Source: Mucilaginibacter myungsuensis
GTDB taxonomy: Bacteria; Bacteroidota; Bacteroidia; Sphingobacteriales; Sphingobacteriaceae
Assembly (NCBI RefSeq): GCF_015222005.1
Contig: NZ_JADFFL010000005.1
Coordinates: 1-64,000, forward strand
DNA length: 64,000 bases
Direction of reading: 5' to 3'
This document shows, one piece after another, positions 42,913 to 52,308 of the stretch. Every line of letters starts with the position of its first letter. Within the stretch, counting starts at the first letter, position 1. The notes below the pieces were generated by a model. The model did no database searches, was not told the origin of the DNA, and worked only from the letters and a program-made list of their open reading frames with translations. The position numbers were made by a program, and so were the translations under genes.

Positions 42913-45868
42913 TCGTACATCTATTGGGAACCGTTCGCGGAAGCGCGGCAATACTATGAAGCTGCACTCAACGCAGTAGTCAAAACCGGGGAAGCCTATC
43001 ATGCCGATGAGGTCGAACTGAAGCTGATCCGCCACGGCAAGGAAGAGCATATCGATGTCACCTTTGTTTATGCACCAGTTAAGAATGCGGATGACCGGGT
43101 GAGCAAGGTGGCCGTTTGGTTTTTTGAAAATACCCGGCAGGTGAAGGAACGCCAGTTCATTGCGGCCAGTGAAGAACGCTTTCGGGCGTTGGCTACGGCC
43201 ACCTCGGACGTGGTTTACAGCCTGAATGCTGATTGGGAAGTGATGCGCCCGCTGGACGGGCGCGGTTTCTTACTGGACACCCAGGAGCCGATCTCCGGTT
43301 GGCGGGAGCGCAATATATTTGCGGATGATCTGGAAATGGCCAATGCCGCGATCAAAGAGGCAATAGCTAAAAAGCAGATCTTTGAACTGGAACACCGGGT
43401 CAACAGGGCTGATGGCTCCACCGGCTGGACCTTCTCGCGGGCCGTACCTATCCTAAATGCCAAGGGCGAAATTACAGAATGGTTCGGGACGGCCAGTGAC
43501 ATTACGGAGCGCAAGCGAACCGCGCAGCAACGTAAGGACGAACAGCAACAATTGCAGTTGATCATCAATATGCTGCCGGCTTCGGTAGTGGTGATCCGTG
43601 GGGATGACCTGATCGTTGAAATGATCAACCAGGCCAACCTGGACTACTGGCATAAAACCGCAGCAGAAGTGGTCGGCAAACCATTTTTAGAAATATTACC
43701 TGATCTGGCCGACCAACCATTTGCCGGGCAATTACGCCAGGTAATGGCGACCGGCGAGATCATTGATGTCAAGGAAAGCCCGGTGCTGTTTGAAAACGCC
43801 GACGGTTCCATCCGCGAAACTTTTGTGGACTATACCTATCAACCCTTAACGGACGCAAGCGGTCAGCGCAATGGCGTATTGGTCATGTCCTTTGAAATTA
43901 CCGAACGGGTGGCCGCGCGCAAGCTACTGGAAGAAACTAATGCCCAGCTGGCGCGCAGCGAAGCCCGCTTCAAATACCTGATCCAAGACGCACCGGTAGC
44001 CATTGGTGTCTTGCACGGCCGGGAACTGCTCATTGCCTCGGCGAATAAGATGATCCTGAAGGTCTGGGGCAAGACCAGATCGATCATGGGACTTCCAGTG
44101 GCCGTAGCTTTACCGGAGATACAAGGGCAACCCTTTTTGCAATTATTGGATGAAGTGTTCACCTCCGGTCGCCCTTATTTCGGCAGCGAGGTCAAAGCAC
44201 TGCTGGAAAACGAGGGGCAGTTGCAGGAGATCTATCTGAACTTTGTTTACCAGCCGATCACGGATGGCGGAACGGACACCACGGATATACTGGTCGTGGC
44301 CGTGGACGTCACTGCCCAGGTGAACGCCCGCGAGGAACTGCAGCACATCAACGAGGAAATGGCAGCGGCGAATGAGGAACTGGCGACCACGAACGAAGAA
44401 TTGACCGAAATGCAGCAGCTTTATCAGGCTGTTAATCGCGAGTTGGAAACCAGCGCTTCCAGGCTGCGCATGGCCATCGAATCCACCAGCCTGGGCACTT
44501 GGGAATATGACCCGCCAAGTGGCGACCTTTACTGGTCCAAGGAATGCCGCGAGGTTTACGGCATCGCCGAAAATGAAACGCCCACCTATGCCGACTTTGC
44601 CGAACATATCCACCCGGGTGACCGCACACGCGTCGAAGCCGTGATAGCGCAAGCGATGGACCCGGCCGGGCAATGGCTCCTATGGCCTCAATTACCGCAT
44701 CAAGCGTTTTGATACCGGGGAAACCCGCTGGATCGAAGCGCAGGGCAGCGTTTATTTCGAGCAGCAGCAAGCCGTGCGGTTTATCGGCACAGTGGTGGAT
44801 ATCCACGATCTGAAAGAAGCCGAAGAGAAAAGCGCCAAGCTTGCTGCCATCATTGAATATTCCCATGACGCGATCATCAGTAAAACGCTGGAGGGCGTGA
44901 TCACCAGTTGGAATGCCTCTGCCGAACGGCTGTTTGGTTTTACAGCGGAAGAAATGATCGGCGAAAGCATTTATAAACTGATCCCAAAAGAACGCCATGC
45001 AGAAGAACCGCGCATCCTGGCCACCATCGCCCGGGGTGAAAGTATCGATCATTTTGAGACCCAAAGGCAGACTGGCGATGGCAGGCTCATCGATGTGTCG
45101 GTGACCGTTTTTCCCATCCAGGATAAGACCGGCCGTATTATCGGGGTTTCCAAGATCGCGCGGGATATCACCGAAAAAAAACTGGACGAAAACCGTAAGA
45201 ATGATTTTATCGGTATGGTGAGCCGCGAACTGAAGACACCGCTAACTTCGCTGGGAGCGATCATACAGGTGGCCAACGCCAAATTAAAAACCAGCGAGGA
45301 TACCTTTCTGGCCAGTGCAATGGAAAAAGCCGGTATTCAGGTCAAGCGTATGACCGCAATGATCAACGGGTTCCTGACTATTTCCCGATTGGAATCCGGT
45401 AAGATCCATATTGATAAGCAAGTGTTCGATATTATTGACCTTATCACGGATGCCATTGAAGAGGCCAGCCTGACCGCGGGTAACCAGGAGATCCAGTTTA
45501 AAGGATCCTCGCCGATTCAAGTATTGGCAGACCGCGACAAAATAGGTCCGGTGATCTCCAACTTGCTCAGCAATGCGCTCAAGTATTCGCCTAAAGCAAC
45601 CCGCATCGAAGTCAGTTGCATGGTAAAAGACGGGGCGGTGGTTATCAGTGTGTGGGATCATGGGATGGGCATCGCCCGAGAGGATCTGGCTAAAATATTC
45701 GACCGTTATTACCGGGTGGAAGCCGCGCAAACGCAACACATTGCCGGTTTTGGCATCGGACTCTACCTGAGTTCCGAGATCATCCAGCGCCACAATGGCA
45801 AAGTATGGGCGGAAAGCGAACCGGGTGAAGGATCAACTTTTTATTTCAGCCTACCGCTTGGTGATTAA
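42913..45868 (+). pseudogene. Multi-PAS sensor histidine kinase, decayed
   Basis: The frame is open from 42913 (after TAG) but has no ATG; the first in-frame alternative start is a GTG at 43099. The piece before it ('EAYHADEVELKLIRHGKEEH', 'VTFVYAPVKNADDRV') is the second half of a PAS domain, so the N-terminus is missing. Five further PAS domains follow with a coiled coil near 44340-44450. At about 44665-44675 one extra G in 'gccgggcaat' shifts the frame (stop at 44710-44712; continuation 'GNGSYGLNYRIKRFDTGETR'). The kinase part is complete except that the H-box reads 'MVSRELKTPLTSL': the phospho-accepting His is Arg (CGC, 45224-45226). N-box 'VISNLLSNALKY' and G boxes are intact. A normal product would exceed 1000 residues. 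Confidence 0.85.
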
Positions 45869-46220
45869 CCAGTTGCACAACTTTGCCGATCATATCTTCC
45901 AGATCAAAAGGCTTGCGCACGTAATCATTGGCTTCGCATTCCGTCGCGATCAGTTCGATATCATTTGCGGTAGACAGGATAATGACGGGGATAGCTGCCA
46001 GTGCCGGGGTCTGTTTGATCTTTCGGCATAAACGGTGGCCATAGTGGTTATTAATAAACTCATCCAGCAGGATGAGGTCGGCATTAAAAGTGATGAGTTC
46101 GCTGATTTCCTGCGGCTCGGGAATACTTAAAGTTTCAAAACCCTGGTTATCTAAAATGTACGTTACGATCTGACGGATATCCTGGTCGTTCTCTATGATC
46201 AACACGCGCTTCTTTTCCAA
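45846..46220 (-). CDS. Single-domain response regulator
   Basis: 124 residues from a TTG start at 46220 ('MEKKRVLIIENDQDIRQIVT'), since upstream in-frame codons read non-conserved sequence back to 46331. The acidic pair is 'IENDQD', the phospho-Asp is in 'ADLILLDEFINNHYGHRL', Thr/Ser is 'IILSTAND' and Lys is 'NDYVRKPFD'. The stop overlaps the 3' end of the decayed kinase gene by 23 nt in tail-to-tail orientation. It could have worked with that kinase before its decay. Confidence 0.8.
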   Translation of the reverse strand: MEKKRVLIIENDQDIRQIVTYILDNQGFETLSIPEPQEISELITFNADLILLDEFINNHYGHRLCRKIKQTPALAAIPVIILSTANDIELIATECEANDYVRKPFDLEDMIGKVVQLVNHQAVG

Positions 46221-46281
46221 TATCCTATAATTTGCGATAAATGTAAGTCTTTTAAATTCAAAAACATAAACGTCATCTCGG

Positions 46282-46389
46282 CTAAGCCACCAGCGCCTTA
46301 TCCAGCAACTGCTGAAGATCGCGATGATCATTAAATGGCTTCAGCAAATACCCATCCGCCTCACAAAGCGAGGATAATTTGCATATTTG
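46282..46389 (-). pseudogene. Response regulator remnant, 3' end only
   Basis: The minus-strand frame between a TGA just upstream of 46389 and the TAG at 46282-46284 reads 'QICKLSSLCEADGYLLKPF' then 'NDHRDLQQLLDKALVA'. 'EADGYLLKPF' is the end of a receiver domain (conserved Lys-Pro). The rest of the gene is absent, so it is the leftover of a second receiver gene that preceded the one at 45846. Confidence 0.7.
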
Positions 46390-46851
46390 ATCGAATCATT
46401 TTTTTCTAATTTCACCTATAAATTAGCAGTTATTCAGTCATAAACATCAGTGGGAAATAATTGCAGACAGTTACTTTGAAACAGATGGTAACATTGGTAT
46501 GGAGTCTGTAAAACATAGCCAGGTTACGTGTCAAAAACGCGACATGATAGCCGATAAGGTAGAGCACCCTACGTACGGGACCAAGATCACCTTGATAAGC
46601 GCCGAAACTTCATCTTACGTATCAGCTATTCCAACACCAAACTCTTCTGAAGAGGTCTCTAAAAAATAGTTTTTGACCCGACAAAATCCGATGGAAGGCC
46701 ATGGAAATTACTATACGTTTCGACGTTGCGATATCTGCGATGGCGACTAAGAACGGAAAAAAAAAGGGAGCTCGATGGTTCAAAATGCCGTTAGGAACGA
46801 TATCGACTTGGTATTCTCGGACCTGAAACAGTATTAAATAGCAGAAAAAAA
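46390..46851. other. Gene-poor gap
   Basis: 462 bp without a gene I can support. A plus-strand frame from ATG 46499 to TAG 46669 (56 codons, open upstream to 46427) has unremarkable composition and no recognised motif; it could be a remnant of a larger gene. The gap separates the remnants of the two-component region from the carotenoid operon. Confidence 0.5.
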
Positions 46852-47529
46852 CTATAAGCCGCTGGCCAGCTTGTGCAGGTCGTCACGATCACTGACCACC
46901 CGGTCCTGATGGATCGGGTGATGGAAATCCTCCAGCTTTTGCAGCAGGTGTTGGAGGACAAGTTTTTCGGCGAAAGTGAGTTTCCCGGTCACGACCTTGC
47001 CAACATCGCTCGTGTGCTGAAAGATGCGGTATAATAACGCCCGCCCGGTTTCCGAAATGGCGATGCGCTTGCTGCGTCTATCCGAGGCGTGGGCACTTTC
47101 AATGATCAGTCCGCTGGCGATCAGGCGCCGGATGACCTCGGTGCCGGAGGTCTTCTCCTGGATATTCTTTTCGATCAGTTCGCTTTTGGTCAAATGTTCG
47201 TGGGTGAGCAGGATAGCCAGGGCGGTGAACTCTTCGGGGGTACGCAAAGGCGTGCCTTCCAGGGCCTTTTTCAAGTAATGGCGGGCGTAACGGTTCATGA
47301 AGATCACCAGTCGGCTGATATTGTTGTCCAGTTGGAAAGCTATCTCCTGGGCAGGGAACTCGACCTGTCCGAAACGGACCTCGGTGCCGGTAGCAACGGT
47401 GTTCTGCCGCTGTAGATCGCTCAGCAGAAAGGCCGCGAAATCGCTTAGCGAGACGGCCTTTTCGGGCTGCCCCTGGTCGAACCTTTCCAAGAGGTCGATG
47501 AGCTGGCGTAATAAATGATAGGACCTCAT
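46852..47529 (-). CDS. MarR-family transcriptional regulator of the carotenoid operon
   Basis: A 225-residue protein, longer than typical MarR (~150) because of an N-terminal ~75-residue helical extension. The winged HTH is at about residues 105-180: 'EEFTALAILLTHEHLTKSEL', 'TSGTEVIRRLIASGLII', and the wing 'DRRSKRIAISETGRALL'. Last gene of the crt operon, its start overlapping crtYcd by 4 nt, so it is co-expressed with its likely targets and could feed back on the promoter upstream of crtI. Confidence 0.88.
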   Translation of the reverse strand: MRSYHLLRQLIDLLERFDQGQPEKAVSLSDFAAFLLSDLQRQNTVATGTEVRFGQVEFPAQEIAFQLDNNISRLVIFMNRYARHYLKKALEGTPLRTPEEFTALAILLTHEHLTKSELIEKNIQEKTSGTEVIRRLIASGLIIESAHASDRRSKRIAISETGRALLYRIFQHTSDVGKVVTGKLTFAEKLVLQHLLQKLEDFHHPIHQDRVVSDRDDLHKLASGL

Positions 47530-48212
47530 TCGTGCTTGGTTAGTGAGCGATAGATGACCACATTGCCTAGGATCAGCGCCATACCGTAGAAAACGTCTTC
47601 GAACGGGATCGTCAGTATCCTAATGCCGAGGTTCTCGGCATTGTTGTACCATACCACGGGCTCATCGGGTCCGGTGCCGGTCAGCAGACCATTGACGATC
47701 AAAAAGGGGATCAGCAGGACAAGGTAAACCTGGTAAAAGCGGGCTAGCCAGGTCACCTTTAGTACGTATCTTACCAAGGTAAGGGTCAGTGCCAGAGCGG
47801 AGAAAGCCCAGGACGTATACATTCGGTCATAAAAGCAAATAGCGGTGAAGACACTGGCGCCTATCAACAGCGGCGTGATCAGCCTTTCCATGGGCGCAGT
47901 GATCCCGAAATTCAGGTAGCGATCCAGACAGAAATATGAAAAAACGCAGGCATAAGGTATGCAAATGAAGAAGAGTACCTCTTCCAAGGGTAAGTTCAGG
48001 ACCTTAATGCCTAACAAGTATTTCGGGTTGAAGCCCCAGACCCCGATATGCGTAAAGTAAGCATCCCAGGCTAAGAAGAGGACGCTAGTGATCAGCATGG
48101 CTGGCAGCAAAGCCCGCCAGGTTCTGTAAAAGCTCAGTCTGGGATGGAAAGAGGCCAGCAAAGGCACAGAAAGCGATCCCAGATCGATGAAAAGGTAAGT
48201 GTACTGCCTCAT
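47526..48212 (-). CDS. Lycopene beta-cyclase, CrtYcd type
   Basis: 228 residues from ATG 48212 (the frame extends upstream to 48278 but there overlaps crtZ extensively; the chosen start gives the same 4-nt overlap as all other operon junctions). Six to seven membrane helices; two repeats of the lycopene cyclase domain, each with the Pro-Leu-Glu-Glu box: 'NLPLEEVLFFICIPYACVF' and the weaker 'TIPFEDVFYGMALILGNVV'. The family converts linear lycopene to beta-carotene. Confidence 0.9.
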   Translation of the reverse strand: MRQYTYLFIDLGSLSVPLLASFHPRLSFYRTWRALLPAMLITSVLFLAWDAYFTHIGVWGFNPKYLLGIKVLNLPLEEVLFFICIPYACVFSYFCLDRYLNFGITAPMERLITPLLIGASVFTAICFYDRMYTSWAFSALALTLTLVRYVLKVTWLARFYQVYLVLLIPFLIVNGLLTGTGPDEPVVWYNNAENLGIRILTIPFEDVFYGMALILGNVVIYRSLTKHE

Positions 48213-48688
48213 ACGCTGTCTTTCGCTTTTTTCGCTTCCCGGTAATATTTGAGCGGCACCCAAAGCATGCCGAAGCACTCGCCGTCATGTTTGTGCAGGT
48301 GTTTATGGTGCATCTTGTGCGCGCGGCGGATCGCTTTCAGATACCAATGCTGCGAGTTGCGCAGCACCTTGATGCGTTGGTGTATGAAGAGGTCATGGAT
48401 AAAGAAGTAACACATCCCGTAGAGCGTGATACCCAGCCCGGCCATCAGGAAAAAACTTTTGTCCATGTAAACACCGACAAGCAGGCAGGCGATACCCGGT
48501 GTAGCGAAGATGAGGAAGAAAAAGTCGTTCTTTTCCAAAAAACCATCCTGCTCTTTCTGGTGATGGTCCGCATGCAGAGACCATAGGAGGCCATGCATCA
48601 GGTATTTATGCGCGAGCCAAGCTACCGCTTCCATGCCTACAAAGAAAGCCAGTACAATACCGATATCGATGAAGATCCTGTTCATCAT
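48209..48688 (-). CDS. crtZ: Beta-carotene hydroxylase, fatty acid hydroxylase superfamily
   Basis: A 159-residue membrane di-iron hydroxylase. Histidine motifs are 'AHKYLMHGLLWSLHADHHQ' (HxxxH and HxxHH), 'FIHDLFIHQR' and 'RRAHKMHHKHLHK', arranged as in CrtZ. It adds hydroxyls to beta-carotene, giving cryptoxanthin and zeaxanthin. Start overlaps idi stop by 4 nt and its own stop overlaps crtYcd by 4 nt. Confidence 0.93.
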   Translation of the reverse strand: MMNRIFIDIGIVLAFFVGMEAVAWLAHKYLMHGLLWSLHADHHQKEQDGFLEKNDFFFLIFATPGIACLLVGVYMDKSFFLMAGLGITLYGMCYFFIHDLFIHQRIKVLRNSQHWYLKAIRRAHKMHHKHLHKHDGECFGMLWVPLKYYREAKKAKDSV

Positions 48689-49209
48689 TTGACAAATTTA
48701 GTATAATGTTCTTTAACCTGCCCAAAACAGATCGCCAGCCAGGCAGTGTATCGTTCCGGGTAGGCCTCCATATCTTTGGCCAGCTCGTCCATGCTGAGAT
48801 AGCGGTAGCCCACAGCTTCCGCCGGGTCAATGGACGGAAGGGCATCGCTACTACCGAAAAACACATGATCGAACTCGTGCTCTATCAATTCCTCGGAGAC
48901 CTGCGCGTGGTAATAGAAAGAGAAGGTGTGATTTAAGATCGTGCGCATGCCCATCTCCTCCCATAGGCGGCGTTCCGCCGCTGCCGCGACCGGCTCCCCT
49001 AAGCGGGGGTGGCTGCAACAGGTATTGGTCCATAAGCCGCCTGAGTGGTATTTTCCCATGGCACGCTGCTGCAAAAGCAACTCACCATCAGAATTAAAAA
49101 TAAAGACGGACAAGGCCCGGTGCAGCGTGCCGGTCCGGTGGGCCGCCATTTTATCCATGGTGCCTTGCATCCGGTCCTGCCGGTCAACGATCATAACGGC
49201 GTCCTTCAT
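48685..49209 (-). CDS. idi: Isopentenyl-diphosphate delta-isomerase, type 1
   Basis: A 174-residue Nudix-fold isomerase converting IPP and DMAPP. 'LLLQQRAMGKYHSGGLW' precedes the Cys motif 'TNTCCSHPRLGE', and 'AAERRLWEEMGM' is the Nudix-type box with catalytic Glu; 'EHEFDHVFFG' is the later Glu motif. The length matches type 1 enzymes. Supplies C5 units for the carotenoids of the same operon. Confidence 0.96.
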   Translation of the reverse strand: MKDAVMIVDRQDRMQGTMDKMAAHRTGTLHRALSVFIFNSDGELLLQQRAMGKYHSGGLWTNTCCSHPRLGEPVAAAAERRLWEEMGMRTILNHTFSFYYHAQVSEELIEHEFDHVFFGSSDALPSIDPAEAVGYRYLSMDELAKDMEAYPERYTAWLAICFGQVKEHYTKFVK

Positions 49210-49649
49210 CTTTCTAGGTATTTCGTGATAGCCGATTGAAGGGCCGGATCTTTTAATTCCTTTAACTGCGCTTTTAAAAAGGCCCGGTCTTTAGCGATGG
49301 CGGCCTTATAATTCAGGATGGCGGGCAGGTTCTCTTGGATGGCCAACCGAATGTAACGCATTTCGGCCTGGCTGGTATCGGCCGCGATCGCCTGCTCTAT
49401 CCAGTCTTTCCCCTTACCGAAATAAGCCAGTTTCGTGAATGGATCTTTAGCATATTTGGCCTCCAACATATTGGCAGCGCCTTTATAGCAACGCATTAGG
49501 GGTGTGCCGTCAACGGTCACCGGCGATAAAAGTTGGGTCAGACGCAGAGATGAGTCGCGCCGGAAAGCGGCAGCCTCATACAAGACCCGAACGCGCTGCG
49601 GATCGGGTTCGCTTACCTGCAATAAACTCAGGAGGATCATCAGTATCAT
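49206..49649 (-). CDS. Conserved protein of unknown function in the carotenoid operon
   Basis: 147 residues from ATG 49649 (4-nt overlap with crtB). A short hydrophobic N-terminus ('MILMILLSLLQVSEP') could be a signal peptide or membrane anchor; the rest is helical and charged ('FTKLAYFGKGKDWIEQAIA', 'LKAQLKELKDPALQSAITKY'), resembling a TPR-like or all-alpha domain. Similar genes lie beside crtB in related Bacteroidota as far as I recall. No enzymatic motif. It may be a membrane-side helper of the phytoene pathway. Confidence 0.75.
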   Translation of the reverse strand: MILMILLSLLQVSEPDPQRVRVLYEAAAFRRDSSLRLTQLLSPVTVDGTPLMRCYKGAANMLEAKYAKDPFTKLAYFGKGKDWIEQAIAADTSQAEMRYIRLAIQENLPAILNYKAAIAKDRAFLKAQLKELKDPALQSAITKYLER

Positions 49650-50482
49650 AGCACGTTCAGTTTGTAGCGGACCATCGAATCGACCATCAGCCAGCATTTA
49701 TGACCGTTGGAAATGCGTATCCTTTCGGAGAGCACATGGCGGGCGGAGATCCGCTTGATCTTCTGAAATAATTTTTGATAATAGATATAGGCCAGATAGA
49801 CCCCTTTGCGGCAATTCCGCGGCAGGCGGCGGATACCGGCGAGCGCGTCCGAGAATTCCCGATCTATCTCTTCCTCTATCGCGCGCTTATCCCGGTCAGA
49901 GAAAGCGTCCAGGTCTACCCCCGGGAAATAGGTCCTGTCAAGATCCCGGTAGTCCGCATTGGCATCCCGCAAAAAATTGACCTTTTGAAAAGCAGAGCCC
50001 AGCATCATGGCCGATCGCTTTAACTGTTCATAAGCGGTCTTATCACCTTCCGTAAATACCTGGAGGCACATCAGCCCGACGACCTGCGCCGAACCGAGGA
50101 TATAATCTTCGTAGCTTTCCGGCGTGTAGGTCAATTGTTCCAGGTCCATTTCCATGCTTTTCATAAAAAGGTCGATGAGTTCGTGGTCGATGCCATAGGT
50201 GTTGACTACCTGCTGGAAAGCGTTCAGCACCGGGTTCAAACTGATGCCCATCGCTATCGCTTCGTAGCAATCGCTTTTGAACTTGGCGAGCAGATAGGCC
50301 TTGTCGTGATCATGGAAACTATCCACGATCTCATCTGCCAGGCGTACGAAGCCATAGATGGCATAGATCGGCGCGCGCATGGGTCTGCTCAGCAAACGGA
50401 TACCCAGCGAAAAACTGGTACTATACAGCTGTGTCGTGGCTTTACTGCAGGCGGCCGAGAGTTCGTCGAATCTTGCTTTCAT
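49646..50482 (-). CDS. crtB: Phytoene synthase
   Basis: A 278-residue squalene/phytoene synthase joining two geranylgeranyl-diphosphates. The two Asp-rich motifs are 'RLADEIVDSFHD' and 'LRDANADYRDLDRTYFP', with 'YSTSFSLGIRLL' at the start and 'MGSAFQKVNFLRD'-like sequence in the middle ('MMLGSAFQKVNFLRD'). Overlaps crtI by 4 nt upstream and the unknown gene by 4 nt downstream. Confidence 0.96.
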   Translation of the reverse strand: MKARFDELSAACSKATTQLYSTSFSLGIRLLSRPMRAPIYAIYGFVRLADEIVDSFHDHDKAYLLAKFKSDCYEAIAMGISLNPVLNAFQQVVNTYGIDHELIDLFMKSMEMDLEQLTYTPESYEDYILGSAQVVGLMCLQVFTEGDKTAYEQLKRSAMMLGSAFQKVNFLRDANADYRDLDRTYFPGVDLDAFSDRDKRAIEEEIDREFSDALAGIRRLPRNCRKGVYLAYIYYQKLFQKIKRISARHVLSERIRISNGHKCWLMVDSMVRYKLNVL

Positions 50483-51969
50483 CTGGAGTGCTCTAAATAG
50501 TTGGAGACCTGTTCCGCGGCCACTTGGCCGGAAATGATCGCCGGGGGTACGCCCGGTCCCGGGACGGTCAGTTGCCCGGCGTAGAACAAGTTCTTTAAAT
50601 GCTTATTGCGCATCGAGGGTTTTAAATGGGCTGTCTGCATCAATGTGTTGGCCAGGCCATAGGCGTTGCCTTTGTAGGAATTGTAGTCATGGACAAAATC
50701 GCTGACGCAGTAACTGCTCTGGTAGTCGATGCTGTCCCGTATAGCGCTACCGGCGTATTTTTCCAGGCGGTCCATCATCAGGTCGAAGTAGCGCTGCCGG
50801 GTCGCTTCGTCGTCCCGGATCCCGGTAGCCAGCGGCATGAGCAGAAATAGGTTTTCGTGTCCTGCGGGTGCGACGCTGTCGTCGGTCCGCGACGGGCAGC
50901 AGACATAAAATAGCGGCTTTTCCGGCCAGTCGGGTGTTTTATAGATCGAAACGGCATGCGCTTTCAGGTCCTCGTCAAAGAAGAGGGTATGGTGCTGTAA
51001 CTTGTCCAGCTTTTTGGTGACACCGATGTAAAATATCAGGCTGGATGGGGCCATGACCCGCTTGTCCCAATACTTTTCAGAATAATTTCGATCTTTTTCG
51101 CTCAACAGAGCCGATTCGATATAATGATAATCGGCCGCGCCGACCACAGCGTCATAATGTGCTTCGCGCCGGCTGGTGACCAGCTCAGTGACCTTGCTGT
51201 TCTGTGTACGTACGGCAGTAACCGGTTCATTGAAATAAAATTTAGCACCAGCCTTTTCGGCAACCGCCTGCATCCCTTTGACCACGCTGCCAAAGCCGCC
51301 TTTTGGATACCAGGTACCCAGTTTAAGCCCGGCATAGTTCATCAGGCTGTATAACGCCGGGGTCTCTTCGGGCATAGCACCTAAAAAAAGCACCGGAAAT
51401 TCCATCAGGGCGATGAGTTTCGGGTCACGGAAATACTTGGCGACATGGTCGCTGAAGGGGGTAAATACCTGTAGTTTGAACAGACCTCGCAGAAGTTCAA
51501 GATCGAAAAGTTCCCATAAGGACAAACCGGGCTTATAGACCAGCCTTTCCATCCCGACCCGGTATTTGAATTCCGCTTCAGCAAAAAAGGTATCCAGCTT
51601 CGGGCCACTGCCGGCTTCGACCGACTCGAATAAAGCCTTTAAATCCGCTAGTTTTGCAGGAATATCCAGTTGACCATCAGGATAGACCACGGAAAAACCC
51701 GGATCGAGCAGTTCAAGTTCGTAATGTTCAGTTACGGAACTGCCATGGTCCTTAAAGAATTTTTCAAATACCTCGGGCATCCAATACCAGCTCGGTCCCA
51801 TATCAAAAGTATAACCATTAGCGGTAACCTTTTGCCGGGCCCTCCCGCCAGGCTCACCGTTCTTCTCGAAAACGTCGACCTGATGACCTTGTTGGGCGAG
51901 GTAAGCTGCCGCACTTAATCCGGCAAAGCCAGAACCAATGACGGCGATACGTTTTTGTTGATGCAGCAT
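50479..51969 (-). CDS. crtI: Phytoene desaturase
   Basis: 496 residues from ATG 51969; an in-frame start at 52002 is less likely because the FAD motif 'RIAVIGSGFAGLSAAAYLA' would then be pushed inward. 'VDVFEKNGEPGGRARQK' and 'FDMGPSWYWMPEVFEKFF' follow, and the C-terminal 'LFYAGQLTVPGPGVPPAIIS' is the CrtI signature. It introduces four double bonds into phytoene to give lycopene. First gene of the seven-gene operon. Confidence 0.96.
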   Translation of the reverse strand: MLHQQKRIAVIGSGFAGLSAAAYLAQQGHQVDVFEKNGEPGGRARQKVTANGYTFDMGPSWYWMPEVFEKFFKDHGSSVTEHYELELLDPGFSVVYPDGQLDIPAKLADLKALFESVEAGSGPKLDTFFAEAEFKYRVGMERLVYKPGLSLWELFDLELLRGLFKLQVFTPFSDHVAKYFRDPKLIALMEFPVLFLGAMPEETPALYSLMNYAGLKLGTWYPKGGFGSVVKGMQAVAEKAGAKFYFNEPVTAVRTQNSKVTELVTSRREAHYDAVVGAADYHYIESALLSEKDRNYSEKYWDKRVMAPSSLIFYIGVTKKLDKLQHHTLFFDEDLKAHAVSIYKTPDWPEKPLFYVCCPSRTDDSVAPAGHENLFLLMPLATGIRDDEATRQRYFDLMMDRLEKYAGSAIRDSIDYQSSYCVSDFVHDYNSYKGNAYGLANTLMQTAHLKPSMRNKHLKNLFYAGQLTVPGPGVPPAIISGQVAAEQVSNYLEHSR

Positions 51970-51982
51970 ATCGTTGCAATGT

Positions 51983-52029
51983 AGTACAAAATCATACAAC
52001 ATTTGTTTAAAATATACCCACTTTGTACT
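51983..52029. promoter_or_regulatory. Candidate operator upstream of crtI
   Basis: AGTACAAA (51983-51990) and TTTGTACT (52022-52029) are perfect 8-bp inverted arms 31 bp apart, 13 and 52 bp upstream of the crtI start; TACAAAAT and TACAACAT also repeat directly at 51985-52000. The MarR protein encoded at the operon end would be the natural binder (inference). The 339-bp region 51970-52308 holds no gene otherwise. Confidence 0.35.
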
Positions 52030-52308
52030 TTTTACTGATAATCCATTAGATCCGTTGGGGTATTCCTAATATCCGATCTTTGGCGAGCATGTTGGACCGT
52101 CTGATCATACGAGGTCAAATTTTTGAAATAAATTAGCTGGAACCAGTGATCTAACAGGTATTTGTTGGTCAGAACTATAATGTATGAACAGAAGGTGGCG
52201 AAGACGAACGTCGCAATAAAAAAGGACCTTAAATATGCAAAGTACTAATGTGTGTTCTTTTATCTACATCCAAACAATTTTTCGCTGGCCGACTTATTAG
52301 GTCGATCT

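Noticed and set aside
46499..46669. 56-codon plus-strand open frame
   Set aside because: No recognised motif, no promoter or neighbour that supports it; mentioned only as part of the gap.
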